In this document: in pieces, positions 45,550 through 54,167 of the stretch
Position numbering within the stretch: position 1 is the first letter of the stretch
Layout of the letters: the number at the start of each line of letters is the position of its first letter
NCBI GenBank assembly: GCA_963845735.1
Contig: CAWJTR010000003.1
Location: 62,001-126,000, forward strand
DNA length: 64,000 nucleotides
Reading direction: 5' to 3'
From: AP-15 sp963845735
GTDB taxonomy: Bacteria > Pseudomonadota > Alphaproteobacteria > ATCC43930 > CGMCC-115725
Notes under the pieces: generated by a model
Told to the model about the DNA's origin: nothing
The model's database searches: none
The model's input: only the letters and a program-made list of their open reading frames with translations
Position numbers and translations under genes: made by a program

Positions 45550-46728
45550 TCAGGCGGCGCGTCTCCGCTGTGGCAAGGGCACGGGAGGCGCGGCGCGGAA
45601 CGGATGTTCGGCGGAGACCGGAACCTTGCGGCCGATCAGACGCTCGATGTCCTTCAGATAGGCGCGCTCTTCGGTATCGCAGAGCGAGATCGCTGCGCCC
45701 GTGGCGCCGGCGCGCGCGGTGCGGCCGATACGGTGGACATAAGTCTCGGGGACATTCGGCAATTCGTAATTCACCACATGGCTGATCGCGTCGATGTCGA
45801 TGCCGCGCGCGGCGATGTCGGTGGCGACCAGCACCCGGACCGCGCCGGCGCGGAAATCCTCGAGCGCTCGCTGGCGGGCGCTCTGCGACTTGTTTCCGTG
45901 GATCGCTTCGGCCCCGAATCCGGCGCGGACGAGCTGCTCGGCGAGCCGGTTGGCGGTGTGCTTGGTCCGGGTGAAGACCAGCACGCGGGAGAGCGCCGGG
46001 TCACGCAGGATTGCGCACAGCAACGCCCGCTTGTCGGCGCGCTCGACAAACATGACGAGCTGATCGGTCCGTTCGACGGTCGATGCCGCCGGGGTAACCT
46101 CGACCCGCACCGGGGCGTCGAGGATCGCGGCCGCGAGCCGGGCGATGTCGGGCGGCATCGTCGCCGAGAACAGCAAGGTCTGGCGCCGGCTTGGCAGCAT
46201 CGCGACGATCTTTCTGACGTCGCGAATGAAGCCCATGTCGAGCATGCGGTCAGCTTCGTCGAGCACGAATGTTTCGACGCGATCGAGCCGGACATGGCCT
46301 TGCCCGATCAGGTCGAGCAGGCGCCCCGGCGTCGCCACCAGGATATCGACGCCGCGCGCCATCGCGGCGACCTGCGGCTCCTGGCCAACGCCGCCGAATA
46401 TCACTGTCGCGCGCAGCCCGAGATGGCGCCCATAAGCCCTAAAGCTGTCGCGAATCTGCAGCGCCAGCTCGCGCGTCGGGGTCAGCACCAAGCAGCGTGC
46501 CGTCTTGCGCACGAGCGCCGGCGGGTGCCCGGCGGCGAGCCGTTGGAGAATCGGCAGCGCAAAGGCCGCGGTCTTGCCGGTCCCGGTCTGGGCAATTCCC
46601 AGCAGGTCGCGGCCGGCGAGGAGATGTGGGACTGCCTGCGCCTGGATCGGGGTCGGCGCGGCATAGCCTTCCTCGGCAAGCGCCCGCCGAATCGGATCGA
46701 TGAGCGCAAGGTCTTGAAATTTGATCAC
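45550..46728 (-). CDS. rhlE: DEAD-box RNA helicase (RhlE type)
   Basis: ATP-dependent RNA helicase for ribosome assembly and RNA turnover. All core motifs are present: Q motif TPIQAQAVPHLL, Walker A AQTGTGKTAAFALP, PTRELALQI, TPGRLLDL, Walker B VLDEADRMLDMGF, SAT in LLFSATMPPDIARL, and HRIGRTARAG. The start is placed at GTG 46728, where the family N-terminus (IKFQDLALIDPI) begins; the frame is open for another 219 bases upstream. Short C-terminus, ending PLPQRRRAA, as in RhlE. Name is by overall layout; close to but not proof of E. coli RhlE orthology. Confidence 0.88.
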   Translation of the reverse strand: MIKFQDLALIDPIRRALAEEGYAAPTPIQAQAVPHLLAGRDLLGIAQTGTGKTAAFALPILQRLAAGHPPALVRKTARCLVLTPTRELALQIRDSFRAYGRHLGLRATVIFGGVGQEPQVAAMARGVDILVATPGRLLDLIGQGHVRLDRVETFVLDEADRMLDMGFIRDVRKIVAMLPSRRQTLLFSATMPPDIARLAAAILDAPVRVEVTPAASTVERTDQLVMFVERADKRALLCAILRDPALSRVLVFTRTKHTANRLAEQLVRAGFGAEAIHGNKSQSARQRALEDFRAGAVRVLVATDIAARGIDIDAISHVVNYELPNVPETYVHRIGRTARAGATGAAISLCDTEERAYLKDIERLIGRKVPVSAEHPFRAAPPVPLPQRRRAA

Positions 46729-47225
46729 GTATTTTAATTCTTTCTTGTTCGACGGCCGGCCAAATTGGCTGCGCATCCAGACTGGCGGATGCGCCGCACC
46801 GGCGATGTCGGGGGATGATGATGGGTTTTTCGCAGGGCAGCTTTCGCTCGTTCTGCGGCGGTTTAAGGGTTCCGCCCGGAATGGCTGCTGCAATTTCTCC
46901 CGCGAATTGAGCATGACGCTCTGACAAGGCAGATGCGCCGCCCCCATCTCAAAGTCAAGCTGCGCTCTCGATCGACCCCTATGCGCCGCCGTTGTTGCGC
47001 CTCATGTGGGGATGAGGCAAGCTGCCGCAGCCTAAGGACGTGAATGCCTCGCAATGCCACTCCGTATGCGCAAGGCTGACCGAGCAAGAAGGAAGATGAC
47101 GACGGGTCTAAGCCCGACTATAAGGCCGCGCCTATGGTTGGGCCAACTTGCACTCAGACCGGGCGGACAGCCGCGACAAGGATAAGGCCGGATCGGGCAT
47201 CGCCCCGTTCGCCAGGAGGAGCCTA
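46729..47225. other. Divergent intergenic region between rhlE and korC
   Basis: About 500 bases without a credible gene. AT-rich bases just before the helicase start (TATTTTAATTCTTTCTTG on the plus strand) may hold its promoter. The rest shows no hairpin with T-run, repeat or RNA gene that I can support. A long 5' untranslated region of the helicase mRNA, common for cold-induced DEAD-box genes, could occupy part of it. Confidence 0.35.
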
Positions 47226-49019
47226 GTGCAGCCGACCGATATCAGCGTCCCCGACTATTTTCACAAAGTCGTCGATTGCCAATGGGCGTGCCCGGCCCAT
47301 ACGCCGGTGCCAGAATACATCCGCATGATTGCCGACCGGCGCTATACCGATGCATTTATGGTTAATTGGTACTCGAATGTGTTTCCGGGCATTCTCGGGC
47401 GCACCTGCGACCGCCCGTGCGAACCCGCCTGCAGGCGCGGCCGAGTCGAGAACGACGAGCAGCCGGTGGCGATCTGCCGGCTGAAGCGCGTCGCCGCCGA
47501 CAACAAGGGCGACATCACCCCGTATCTGCCGGCCATTCCCCGGGAGAAGAACGGCAAGCGGATTGCCCTGGTCGGCGCCGGCCCGGCCTCTTTGACGGTC
47601 GCCCGCGACCTCCTGCCGCTCGGCTATCACTGTGTAATGTTCGACGGCGATGCCAAGGGCGGCGGCATGATGCGCTCGCAGATCCCGCGCTTCCGCCTGC
47701 CGGAACGGGTGACTGACGAAGAGGTCGATCTGATCCTCGAGATGGGCGTGGAGGCGCGTTTCGGAGAACCCGTCCGCAGCCTCAAAGCATTGCTCGCCGA
47801 GGATTGGGACGCGGTATTCGTCGGCTGCGGCGCGCCGCGCGGGCGCGATCTCGACATCCCCGGACGCCAGGAGGCATCAGCCAATGTCCATATTGGCATC
47901 GACTGGCTATCCAGCGTCTCGTTCGGTCATATCAACAAGATCGGGCGTCGCGTCGTCGTCCTCGGCGGCGGCAATACGGCGATGGATTGCTGCCGCTCGT
48001 CGCGCCGGCTCGGCGGCGAGGAGGTCACCGTCGTCGTGCGCAGCGGCTTTGACGAAATGAAGGCGTCGCCCTGGGAAAAAGAGGATGCGACGCATGAAGG
48101 CATCCCGATCCTCAACTGGCTCGTGCCGAAAGAGTTCACCCACGACCGCGGCGACCTGACCGGCGTTCTGTTCGAAAAGGTCAAGGCGGAATACGACGCC
48201 CGCGGCCGCCGCAACTTGGTCCCGACCGGCGAGCCCGACGTCCATATCGCGTGCGACGACGTGCTGATCGCGGTCGGCCAGGAGAACGCGTTTCCGTGGA
48301 TCGAGCGCGACATCGGCATTGAATTCGACCGATGGGACATGCCCAAGGTCGACCCGAAGACGATGCAGTCGACCATACCCGAGGTGTTTTTTGGCGGCGA
48401 CGCCGCCTTTGGCCCCAAAAACATCATTTGGGCGGTCGCGCACGGCCACGATGCCGCGATTTCGATCGACAAATTGTGCCACGGCGAGGATGTCGGCGAC
48501 CGGCCGCCTCCGGGTGTGACCTTGGTCAGCCAGAAGATGGGCATCCACGAGTGGAGCTACGACAACGACATTTCGAACGATGTGCGTTACCGGGTGCCGC
48601 TCCGGGACAAGGCGGTGGCGCTCGCCGACATCCGGGTCGAGGTCGAACTCGGCTACGACGAGAAGCTCGGCTATCTCGAGGCGGAGCGCTGCCTGAACTG
48701 CGACGTGCAGACCGTGTTCACCGGTCAGTTGTGTATCGAATGCGACGCCTGCGTCGACATTTGCCCGATGGATTGTATCACCTTCACCGACGACGGCAGC
48801 GAAGATGAGTTGCGCGGTCGGCTGACGGCTCCGGCCCTCAACCTCGAACAAGACCTCTATATCGGCGATTCGCTGAAGACCGGGCGGATCATGGTCAAGG
48901 ACGAGGATGTCTGCCTGCATTGTGGCCTGTGCGCTGAGCGCTGCCCGACCGGGGCATGGGACATGCGCAAATTCCTGCTCGAGATAACCCAGGCCGGACC
49001 CGCATGCCGCAGCCGCTGA
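47226..49019 (+). CDS. korC: KorC-like NAD(P)H:ferredoxin oxidoreductase with two 4Fe-4S clusters
   Basis: GltD-like flavoprotein that would move electrons between ferredoxin and NAD(P)+. The start GTG at 47226 follows AGGAGGAG. N-terminal Fe-S cysteines are CDRPCEPACRRG and, before it, CQWACPAHTPVPEYI. FAD site IALVGAGPASLTVARDL and NADPH site VVVLGGGNTAMDCCRSS. The C-terminal ferredoxin domain has CIECDACVDICPMDC and CLHCGLCAERCPTG. The first gene before korA and korB, the same order as korCAB of Thauera aromatica, where it carries out NADP+ reduction. About 597 residues, intact. Confidence 0.85.
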   Translation: MQPTDISVPDYFHKVVDCQWACPAHTPVPEYIRMIADRRYTDAFMVNWYSNVFPGILGRTCDRPCEPACRRGRVENDEQPVAICRLKRVAADNKGDITPYLPAIPREKNGKRIALVGAGPASLTVARDLLPLGYHCVMFDGDAKGGGMMRSQIPRFRLPERVTDEEVDLILEMGVEARFGEPVRSLKALLAEDWDAVFVGCGAPRGRDLDIPGRQEASANVHIGIDWLSSVSFGHINKIGRRVVVLGGGNTAMDCCRSSRRLGGEEVTVVVRSGFDEMKASPWEKEDATHEGIPILNWLVPKEFTHDRGDLTGVLFEKVKAEYDARGRRNLVPTGEPDVHIACDDVLIAVGQENAFPWIERDIGIEFDRWDMPKVDPKTMQSTIPEVFFGGDAAFGPKNIIWAVAHGHDAAISIDKLCHGEDVGDRPPPGVTLVSQKMGIHEWSYDNDISNDVRYRVPLRDKAVALADIRVEVELGYDEKLGYLEAERCLNCDVQTVFTGQLCIECDACVDICPMDCITFTDDGSEDELRGRLTAPALNLEQDLYIGDSLKTGRIMVKDEDVCLHCGLCAERCPTGAWDMRKFLLEITQAGPACRSR

Positions 49020-49138
49020 ATAGATCAAAGCTTCAACGCGAAGAGCGCAATGGATGCGCGATGGACGCGAAAAAACAGGAAGCCCGGCGCCCACGGCGCG
49101 ACCTCGGCGTCCTCTGCGCTAAAAAGTTCTTCAGAGGA
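49020..49138 (+). repeat. Intergenic spacer with dispersed-repeat-like sequence
   Basis: The gap between korC and korA carries sequence of the form CGTCCTCTGCGCTAAAAAG, resembling the degenerate ACGCAGAGGACGC-type intergenic repeats found in many proteobacteria. Translating it upstream in frame with korA gives basic low-complexity peptide, so it is not coding. Weak call. Confidence 0.3.
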
Positions 49139-50998
49139 ATGAACGTGGACGGATCGAGCCGACAGCAGATCGAAAGCGTCAACGACTTCGTTGTCAAATT
49201 CGCCAACGTCAACGGATCGGGCTCGGCCAGCGCCAATGCGCTGTTCGCCAAGTCGATCCTGCGCATGGGAATACCGGCGAGTTCGCGCAATATCTTCCCC
49301 TCGAACATCCAGGGGCTGCCGACTTGGTTCGAGGTGCGGATCAGCGACAAGGGCCATCTCGGCCGTCGCGGCGGGGTCGATATGATGGTCGCGATGAACC
49401 CCGAGACCTGGGACCAGGACATCGCCGAGATCGAGCCCGCCGGCTATCTGTTCTACGACGCGACCAAGCCCTTGCCGCCATGGAAATTCCGCGAGGACAT
49501 CACCGTTATCGGCGCGCCGCTGACCGCGATCTCCAACCGCGAATACAATGATGCGCGCCAGCGTCAGCTGTTCAAGAACATCATTTATTTGGGAGCGTTG
49601 TCGGCACTGCTGAACATGGACGTGGCGGCGATCGAAAAGCTGATCGCCGAGCAGTTCCGCGGCAAGGATACCCTGATCCGACCCAACCTGCGCGCGCTCA
49701 ATTTCGGCCGCGACTGGGCATTGGCCGAGCAAGAATGCCCGATCGGGCTGCATTTGGAGCGCTCTGACAAGGTTGGCGACCGCATCTTTATCAACGGTAA
49801 CGACGCTGCCGCGCTGGGCTGCGTCTATGGTGGGGCGACGGTCGCCGCGTGGTATCCGATCACTCCCTCCTCCTCGCTCGCCGAGGCTTTCGCTAACCAT
49901 TGCCGGCGCTACCGCATCGATCCCGAGACCAAGAAAAAACGCTATGCGATCATCCAGGCCGAGGATGAGCTCTCCTCGATCGGCATGGTCATCGGCGCTG
50001 CCTGGAATGGTGCGCGCGCCTTCACCGCGACCTCGGGCCCCGGCATTTCGCTGATGCAGGAATTCATCGGCCTCGCCTATTTCGCCGAGATTCCGGCGGT
50101 GATCTTCGACGTTCAGCGCGGCAGCCCGTCGACCGGGATGCCGACCCGCACCCAACAGGCCGACATCCTGTCCTGCGCCCATGCTTCGCATGGCGATACC
50201 AAGCATGTGCTGCTGTTCCCCGAGGATCCGCACGAAGCTTTTGCCTTTGCCGCCAAAGCGTTCGATCTCGCCGACCGTCTGCAGACCCCAGTCTTCGTCA
50301 TGCTCGACCTCGACATCGGCATGAATGACTGGCTCGTCGAGCCGCTCGCCTGGGACGCGAACCGCGCTTTCGACCGCGGTAAGGTCATGACCGCCGAACA
50401 GCTCGAAGCGGGCGTCGATTTCGGCCGCTATCTCGATGTCGACGGCGACGGCATCCCTTATCGCACCCTTCCCGGCACCCATCCGACGCGCGGCGCCTTT
50501 TTCACGCGCGGGACCACCAAGGACCGCTATGCGCGCTACTCCGAGGAGGGGCCGGATTACGTCGACAACATGCAGCGCCTGTTGCACAAATTCGAGACTG
50601 CCAAGCGCTTGGTGCCGCCCCCGGTTAAGCGCGCCGCGCGTCAGCCGACACGCTACGGCGCTATATATTTCGGTTCGACCACACCCGCCATGATCGAGGC
50701 GCTCGAAGCGCTCGAAGAGCGAGGCATCCACCTCGACACTCTGCGCGTGCGCGCCTATCCGTTCCATGATGACGTGCTCGATTTCGTCGCCGCCCACGAC
50801 CACATCTTCCTCGTCGAGCAGAATCGGGACGCCCAGCTGCGCAGTCTCTTGATCAACGACGGCGATATCGACCCGGCCCGTCTGGTACCGATCCTGCACT
50901 ATGACGGAACGCCGATTACCGCCCGCTTCATCGTCAAGGCAATCGGCGACATGCTCGAAATTGTTACCCTCGCCCCGTTGCGTAAGGCGCTGCCGTGA
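49139..50998 (+). CDS. korA: 2-oxoacid:ferredoxin oxidoreductase, fused gamma-alpha subunit
   Basis: Subunit of a CoA-dependent oxidoreductase, most likely 2-oxoglutarate:ferredoxin oxidoreductase. The ATG at 49139 follows AGAGGA. Residues 15-190 form the gamma domain (NGSGSASANALFAKSILR, RNIFPSNIQGLPTWFEVR), and the rest is the alpha (PYR) domain with WYPITPSSSLAEAFANHC, QAEDELSSIGMVIGAAW and TSGPGISLMQEFIGLA. This gamma-alpha fusion is the aerobe-compatible KorA layout. The call 2-oxoglutarate rather than pyruvate or another 2-oxoacid rests on gene order and is inferential. Confidence 0.85.
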   Translation: MNVDGSSRQQIESVNDFVVKFANVNGSGSASANALFAKSILRMGIPASSRNIFPSNIQGLPTWFEVRISDKGHLGRRGGVDMMVAMNPETWDQDIAEIEPAGYLFYDATKPLPPWKFREDITVIGAPLTAISNREYNDARQRQLFKNIIYLGALSALLNMDVAAIEKLIAEQFRGKDTLIRPNLRALNFGRDWALAEQECPIGLHLERSDKVGDRIFINGNDAAALGCVYGGATVAAWYPITPSSSLAEAFANHCRRYRIDPETKKKRYAIIQAEDELSSIGMVIGAAWNGARAFTATSGPGISLMQEFIGLAYFAEIPAVIFDVQRGSPSTGMPTRTQQADILSCAHASHGDTKHVLLFPEDPHEAFAFAAKAFDLADRLQTPVFVMLDLDIGMNDWLVEPLAWDANRAFDRGKVMTAEQLEAGVDFGRYLDVDGDGIPYRTLPGTHPTRGAFFTRGTTKDRYARYSEEGPDYVDNMQRLLHKFETAKRLVPPPVKRAARQPTRYGAIYFGSTTPAMIEALEALEERGIHLDTLRVRAYPFHDDVLDFVAAHDHIFLVEQNRDAQLRSLLINDGDIDPARLVPILHYDGTPITARFIVKAIGDMLEIVTLAPLRKALP

Positions 50999-51056
50999 CC
51001 CCTTCCTTCCTCGTCATTCCCGTTACGGGTTCCTCTCTTGCTCGCCTGAGGTCCGC

Positions 51057-52112
51057 ATGACCTACATTGCCAAGCCCCGCCTGCATCACCCGAAGCTGCC
51101 GACCAACGCGCTCGGCTTTACCCGGCGCGACTACGAAGGCGCGGTCTCGACCTTGTGTGCCGGCTGCGGCCATGATTCGATCAGTGCGGCGATTATCCAG
51201 GCCTGCTTCGAGCTCAGCCTACCGCCGCACCGCATCGCCAAGCTCTCCGGCATCGGCTGCTCGTCGAAAACGCCGACCTATTTTCTCGGCAAGTCGCACG
51301 GCTTCAACAGCGTGCATGGGCGCATGCCCTCGGTGTTGACCGGCGCCAACCTCGCCAATCGCGATCTGATCTATCTCGGCATCTCCGGCGACGGCGATTC
51401 GGCCTCGATCGGGCTCGGCCAGTTCGCCCATTGCATCCGACGCGCCGTCAACATGGTCTACATCGTCGAAAACAACGGCGTCTACGGTCTGACCAAAGGG
51501 CAATTCTCGGCGACCGCCGATAAGGGCTCGAAGGCGCGGCGCGGCGCTGTCAACACCGATTCGCCGATCGATCTGGTCGCTCTGGCGCTGCAGCTCGGGG
51601 CCTCGTTCGTCGGCCGCAGTTTCTCCGGCGACAAGGCGCAATTGGTGCCACTGATCAAGGCGGCGATCGAGCATCGGGGCGCCGCCTTCATCGACGTGAT
51701 CTCGCCCTGCGTCGCGTTCAACAACAACCCCGAATTGACCAAGAGCTTCGATTACGTCCGCGCCCATAACGAGGCTGTCAACCGATTGGACGTGATCCTC
51801 GAGCGCGACGAAATCACCGCCGATTACGCGCCGGGCACGGTCGAGACCGTGGTCCAGCACGACGGCTCGATCCTGCGGCTGCGCAAGCTCGCCGTCGACT
51901 ACGATCCCTATGACCGGATCTCGGCCTTGACCTATCTCCAACAGCAGCACGCCGCCGGCGAGGTCGTGACCGGCCTGCTGTTCGTCGAGCCAGAGTCCGG
52001 CGACATGCACGAATTCCTCGACACCGTGGACGCGTCGCTAAACGGCCTCGGTGAAGCCGAGCTGTGTCCCGGCCCCGCCGCCCTCGCCCAGTTCAACGCC
52101 GCCCATCGCTAG
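51057..52112 (+). CDS. korB: 2-oxoacid:ferredoxin oxidoreductase, beta subunit
   Basis: Thiamine diphosphate-binding subunit that pairs with the gamma-alpha protein. CAGCGHDSISAAI holds the 4Fe-4S-type cysteines with GIGCSS. The TPP motif starts GDGDSASIGLGQFAHCIRR and continues to NNGVYGLTKGQ. ATG at 51057 is chosen because the 52 extra upstream codons have no similarity and overlap korA. TGAGG precedes it. About 351 residues. It completes the korC-korA-korB operon, which could run the oxidative TCA step or, in reverse, CO2 fixation. Confidence 0.87.
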   Translation: MTYIAKPRLHHPKLPTNALGFTRRDYEGAVSTLCAGCGHDSISAAIIQACFELSLPPHRIAKLSGIGCSSKTPTYFLGKSHGFNSVHGRMPSVLTGANLANRDLIYLGISGDGDSASIGLGQFAHCIRRAVNMVYIVENNGVYGLTKGQFSATADKGSKARRGAVNTDSPIDLVALALQLGASFVGRSFSGDKAQLVPLIKAAIEHRGAAFIDVISPCVAFNNNPELTKSFDYVRAHNEAVNRLDVILERDEITADYAPGTVETVVQHDGSILRLRKLAVDYDPYDRISALTYLQQQHAAGEVVTGLLFVEPESGDMHEFLDTVDASLNGLGEAELCPGPAALAQFNAAHR

Positions 52113-52176
52113 GACGAATTTGCGATCGTCGGCACTGCGCTGGCCAGTATCCCGGCGCCACTGGGGGAGACCGGTC

Positions 52177-52653
52177 TCAGCGCTGACCGAGATTGGTCAT
52201 CGTCGGCAGGTAGGCTTGGGCCTCTGCGGGCGACATCGTCATCACGACAAAGCTGGCGCCCCCGGCGGTGCCCAGTTCCCAATTGGGCACCGGCTCGACC
52301 TGAACATAAGCCTCCATGCCAGGGGCGAGCTGGAGCGTGTCGACGAAATTGCTGGGGGTTCCGTAGGGCTGCACCGTGAAGCGGTAGGTTCCCGGCTGGA
52401 GATCGTGGAAGAACGCGGTTCCCTGCGCACTTGGGGCCAGGGCCGCGCCATTGACAAAAACCATCGGATCCGAGGCTGCGATGTTTCCGCCCGGTGAGCT
52501 CGGCTGCCGCAAAACCCAGACCCGCGCCATGCCCGGCTGCAGCGCCGGAACCGGCGCCTGCGAGGCGGTCCCGCCCGGCTGCGCGGCACAACCCGCGAGC
52601 ACCAGCAAGCCGAGGCAGAAGCCCATGGGTAACGTGAAACAATATCTGCGCAT
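52177..52653 (-). CDS. Putative lipoprotein
   Basis: A 158-residue secreted lipoprotein. Signal peptide MRRYCFTLPMGFCLGLLVL with lipobox LAGC. The mature part begins AAQPGGTASQAP and is a beta-rich domain (ARVWVLRQPSS, GTYRFTVQPYG, YVQVEPVPNWELGTAGG) similar in pattern to DUF2846-type proteins with PEGA-like strands. ATG at 52653 has GGAGG nine bases upstream; a TTG 18 bases earlier is less likely. It faces the korCAB operon tail to tail. Function unknown. Confidence 0.75.
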   Translation of the reverse strand: MRRYCFTLPMGFCLGLLVLAGCAAQPGGTASQAPVPALQPGMARVWVLRQPSSPGGNIAASDPMVFVNGAALAPSAQGTAFFHDLQPGTYRFTVQPYGTPSNFVDTLQLAPGMEAYVQVEPVPNWELGTAGGASFVVMTMSPAEAQAYLPTMTNLGQR

Positions 52654-52816
52654 GTCAGTTTTCCTCCCCAATTCAGGATCGGCACGCCACGGTATAGTGC
52701 GACAGCGTGGCCGCAGCCCTGCTGGGTTGCGCGCCTTCTTTCATCCGTCGTCGCGTCAGTCCCCGCAAATGCTCCGGGGCAGCCGCGAGTCGGCCCCTGG
52801 TCCGTGGGCATGCCGG

Positions 52817-54100
52817 TCAGCGAGCGGCTGTCGCGTCGAATACGATCTGATCGTATTGCCAGAGCTGCTCGAAAAACCTGCGGCCGTGCGCCTCTCCGCT
52901 CACCCCCACAGCCATCCGCAGGATCTGACCGATGGAGCGGTTACCATCGATTGCCGCGAATAGCCGCTCCTCTGCCGCATCGATGGGAAGCGCCAAGTCA
53001 GGGTAGGTGTGTGCCCGATTGATCAGGACCGCTGCGGAACCGGGGGGCACCCGCTCCCGGATGCACAAGGTCCATGGCAGACGCAAAGGAACGTACCCTC
53101 GCCAGGCATCACCATCGAATGAGATCGGCTGGCTCTCGCCGACGCGATCGTCACGATAGGCGATGAGGGTGTGCTTCGACACGGTCCCGCGCAATAGCTC
53201 GACCGCGGCATGCTGCAATCGCGGGGGAAGCGAGACGAGGCGCGCGGCGTGCGGGTTGCGCGCTACTGCTCCGCATTGCGGGAGATAGGGAGCCTGTTCG
53301 AACCAGCGCCCAAACGACAAGCCGCAGCGCTCGAGCCATGTATAGAGCTGCGGCACGGTATAAGCGCGGTCCTGAGGGTGAAGCAGCGCATCGGCCAAAG
53401 CGTCCGGCTGGGTGAAATCCTTCGCCCGTCTCGCCAGACCGGCGATCGGATGATCGGAGGGCAGTGCCGTGACCGTCGCGCCGAGGTCGCGCAGCTCTGC
53501 CGCCGTTGCGCTGACCCCAAGCAGGCGGCAGTACTCCTGCATCATGTAGATGCCGGCGCGCCCATACGCCGCATAGACCATCAGATGCATCGCGCCGCTG
53601 GGCGAAAGGACATTGCGCAGCGCCCCAAGGCCGGTATCCGGGTCCGGCAGGTGATGGAGCACCCCCGTACAGACGATCTGATCGAACGTCTGGCCGAGCT
53701 CCCCGACCTGCTCGATCGCCAGCCGATGGAGATCGAGGTTTTGCAGGCCGTAGTTTCGCTGAAGATCGCGTGTATGACGCAGGCTGGTTTCGCTGATGTC
53801 GATTGCCGTTATGCGAGAATCAGGCTCGCGCAGAGCATGGATGGCCGCCTGGGACGTCCCGCAGCCGGCGACCAGGATCTCCCGATTTGCCCGGGGCGTC
53901 TCCGTCGGCCACAGCAGAAGCGACAATGCCCGACGCCGATCCGGGTTTCGGTAGAGCTCGCGGTGCCGATCCAGGTTGGTGATCGGCGCCGGATAGGGAT
54001 GGCTCTCGTAAAAAGCCCGCACCTCGTCCGCCCGATCGGTGGGCGCTGGCGTTCTCGTCTCCTCCCGAGCCATGTGCGACCGTTCGCGCCCTTCCTCCAT
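52817..54100 (-). CDS. SAM-dependent methyltransferase with C-terminal winged-helix-like region
   Basis: Class I methyltransferase. The SAM-binding loop is ILVAGCGTSQAAIHALRE, followed by ITAIDISETSLRHTRDLQ, FDQIVCTGVLHHLPDPDTGL and the post-motif LSPSGAMHLMVYAAYGRAG. The region after residue 200 (LGATVTALPSDHPIAGLARR and beyond) belongs to a family of unnamed methyltransferases. The N-terminal YESHPYPAPITNLD stretch is a family mark. Either ATG 54100 or 54073 could start it. It ends 163 bases from the lipoprotein gene on the same strand and is preceded by the sulfatase gene. Substrate unknown. Confidence 0.8.
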   Translation of the reverse strand: MEEGRERSHMAREETRTPAPTDRADEVRAFYESHPYPAPITNLDRHRELYRNPDRRRALSLLLWPTETPRANREILVAGCGTSQAAIHALREPDSRITAIDISETSLRHTRDLQRNYGLQNLDLHRLAIEQVGELGQTFDQIVCTGVLHHLPDPDTGLGALRNVLSPSGAMHLMVYAAYGRAGIYMMQEYCRLLGVSATAAELRDLGATVTALPSDHPIAGLARRAKDFTQPDALADALLHPQDRAYTVPQLYTWLERCGLSFGRWFEQAPYLPQCGAVARNPHAARLVSLPPRLQHAAVELLRGTVSKHTLIAYRDDRVGESQPISFDGDAWRGYVPLRLPWTLCIRERVPPGSAAVLINRAHTYPDLALPIDAAEERLFAAIDGNRSIGQILRMAVGVSGEAHGRRFFEQLWQYDQIVFDATAAR

Positions 54101-54167
54101 GGGCCGAGCCGGCACGGGGCGGCCGCCCGAGAGCCGACCGACCGCCCTCTGATCCGACCCCGCAGGG

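Noticed and set aside
45034..46737. A 567-residue GNAT fusion ORF.
   Set aside because: Beyond about 45511 it is antisense to the RhlE helicase gene, which is complete and conserved.
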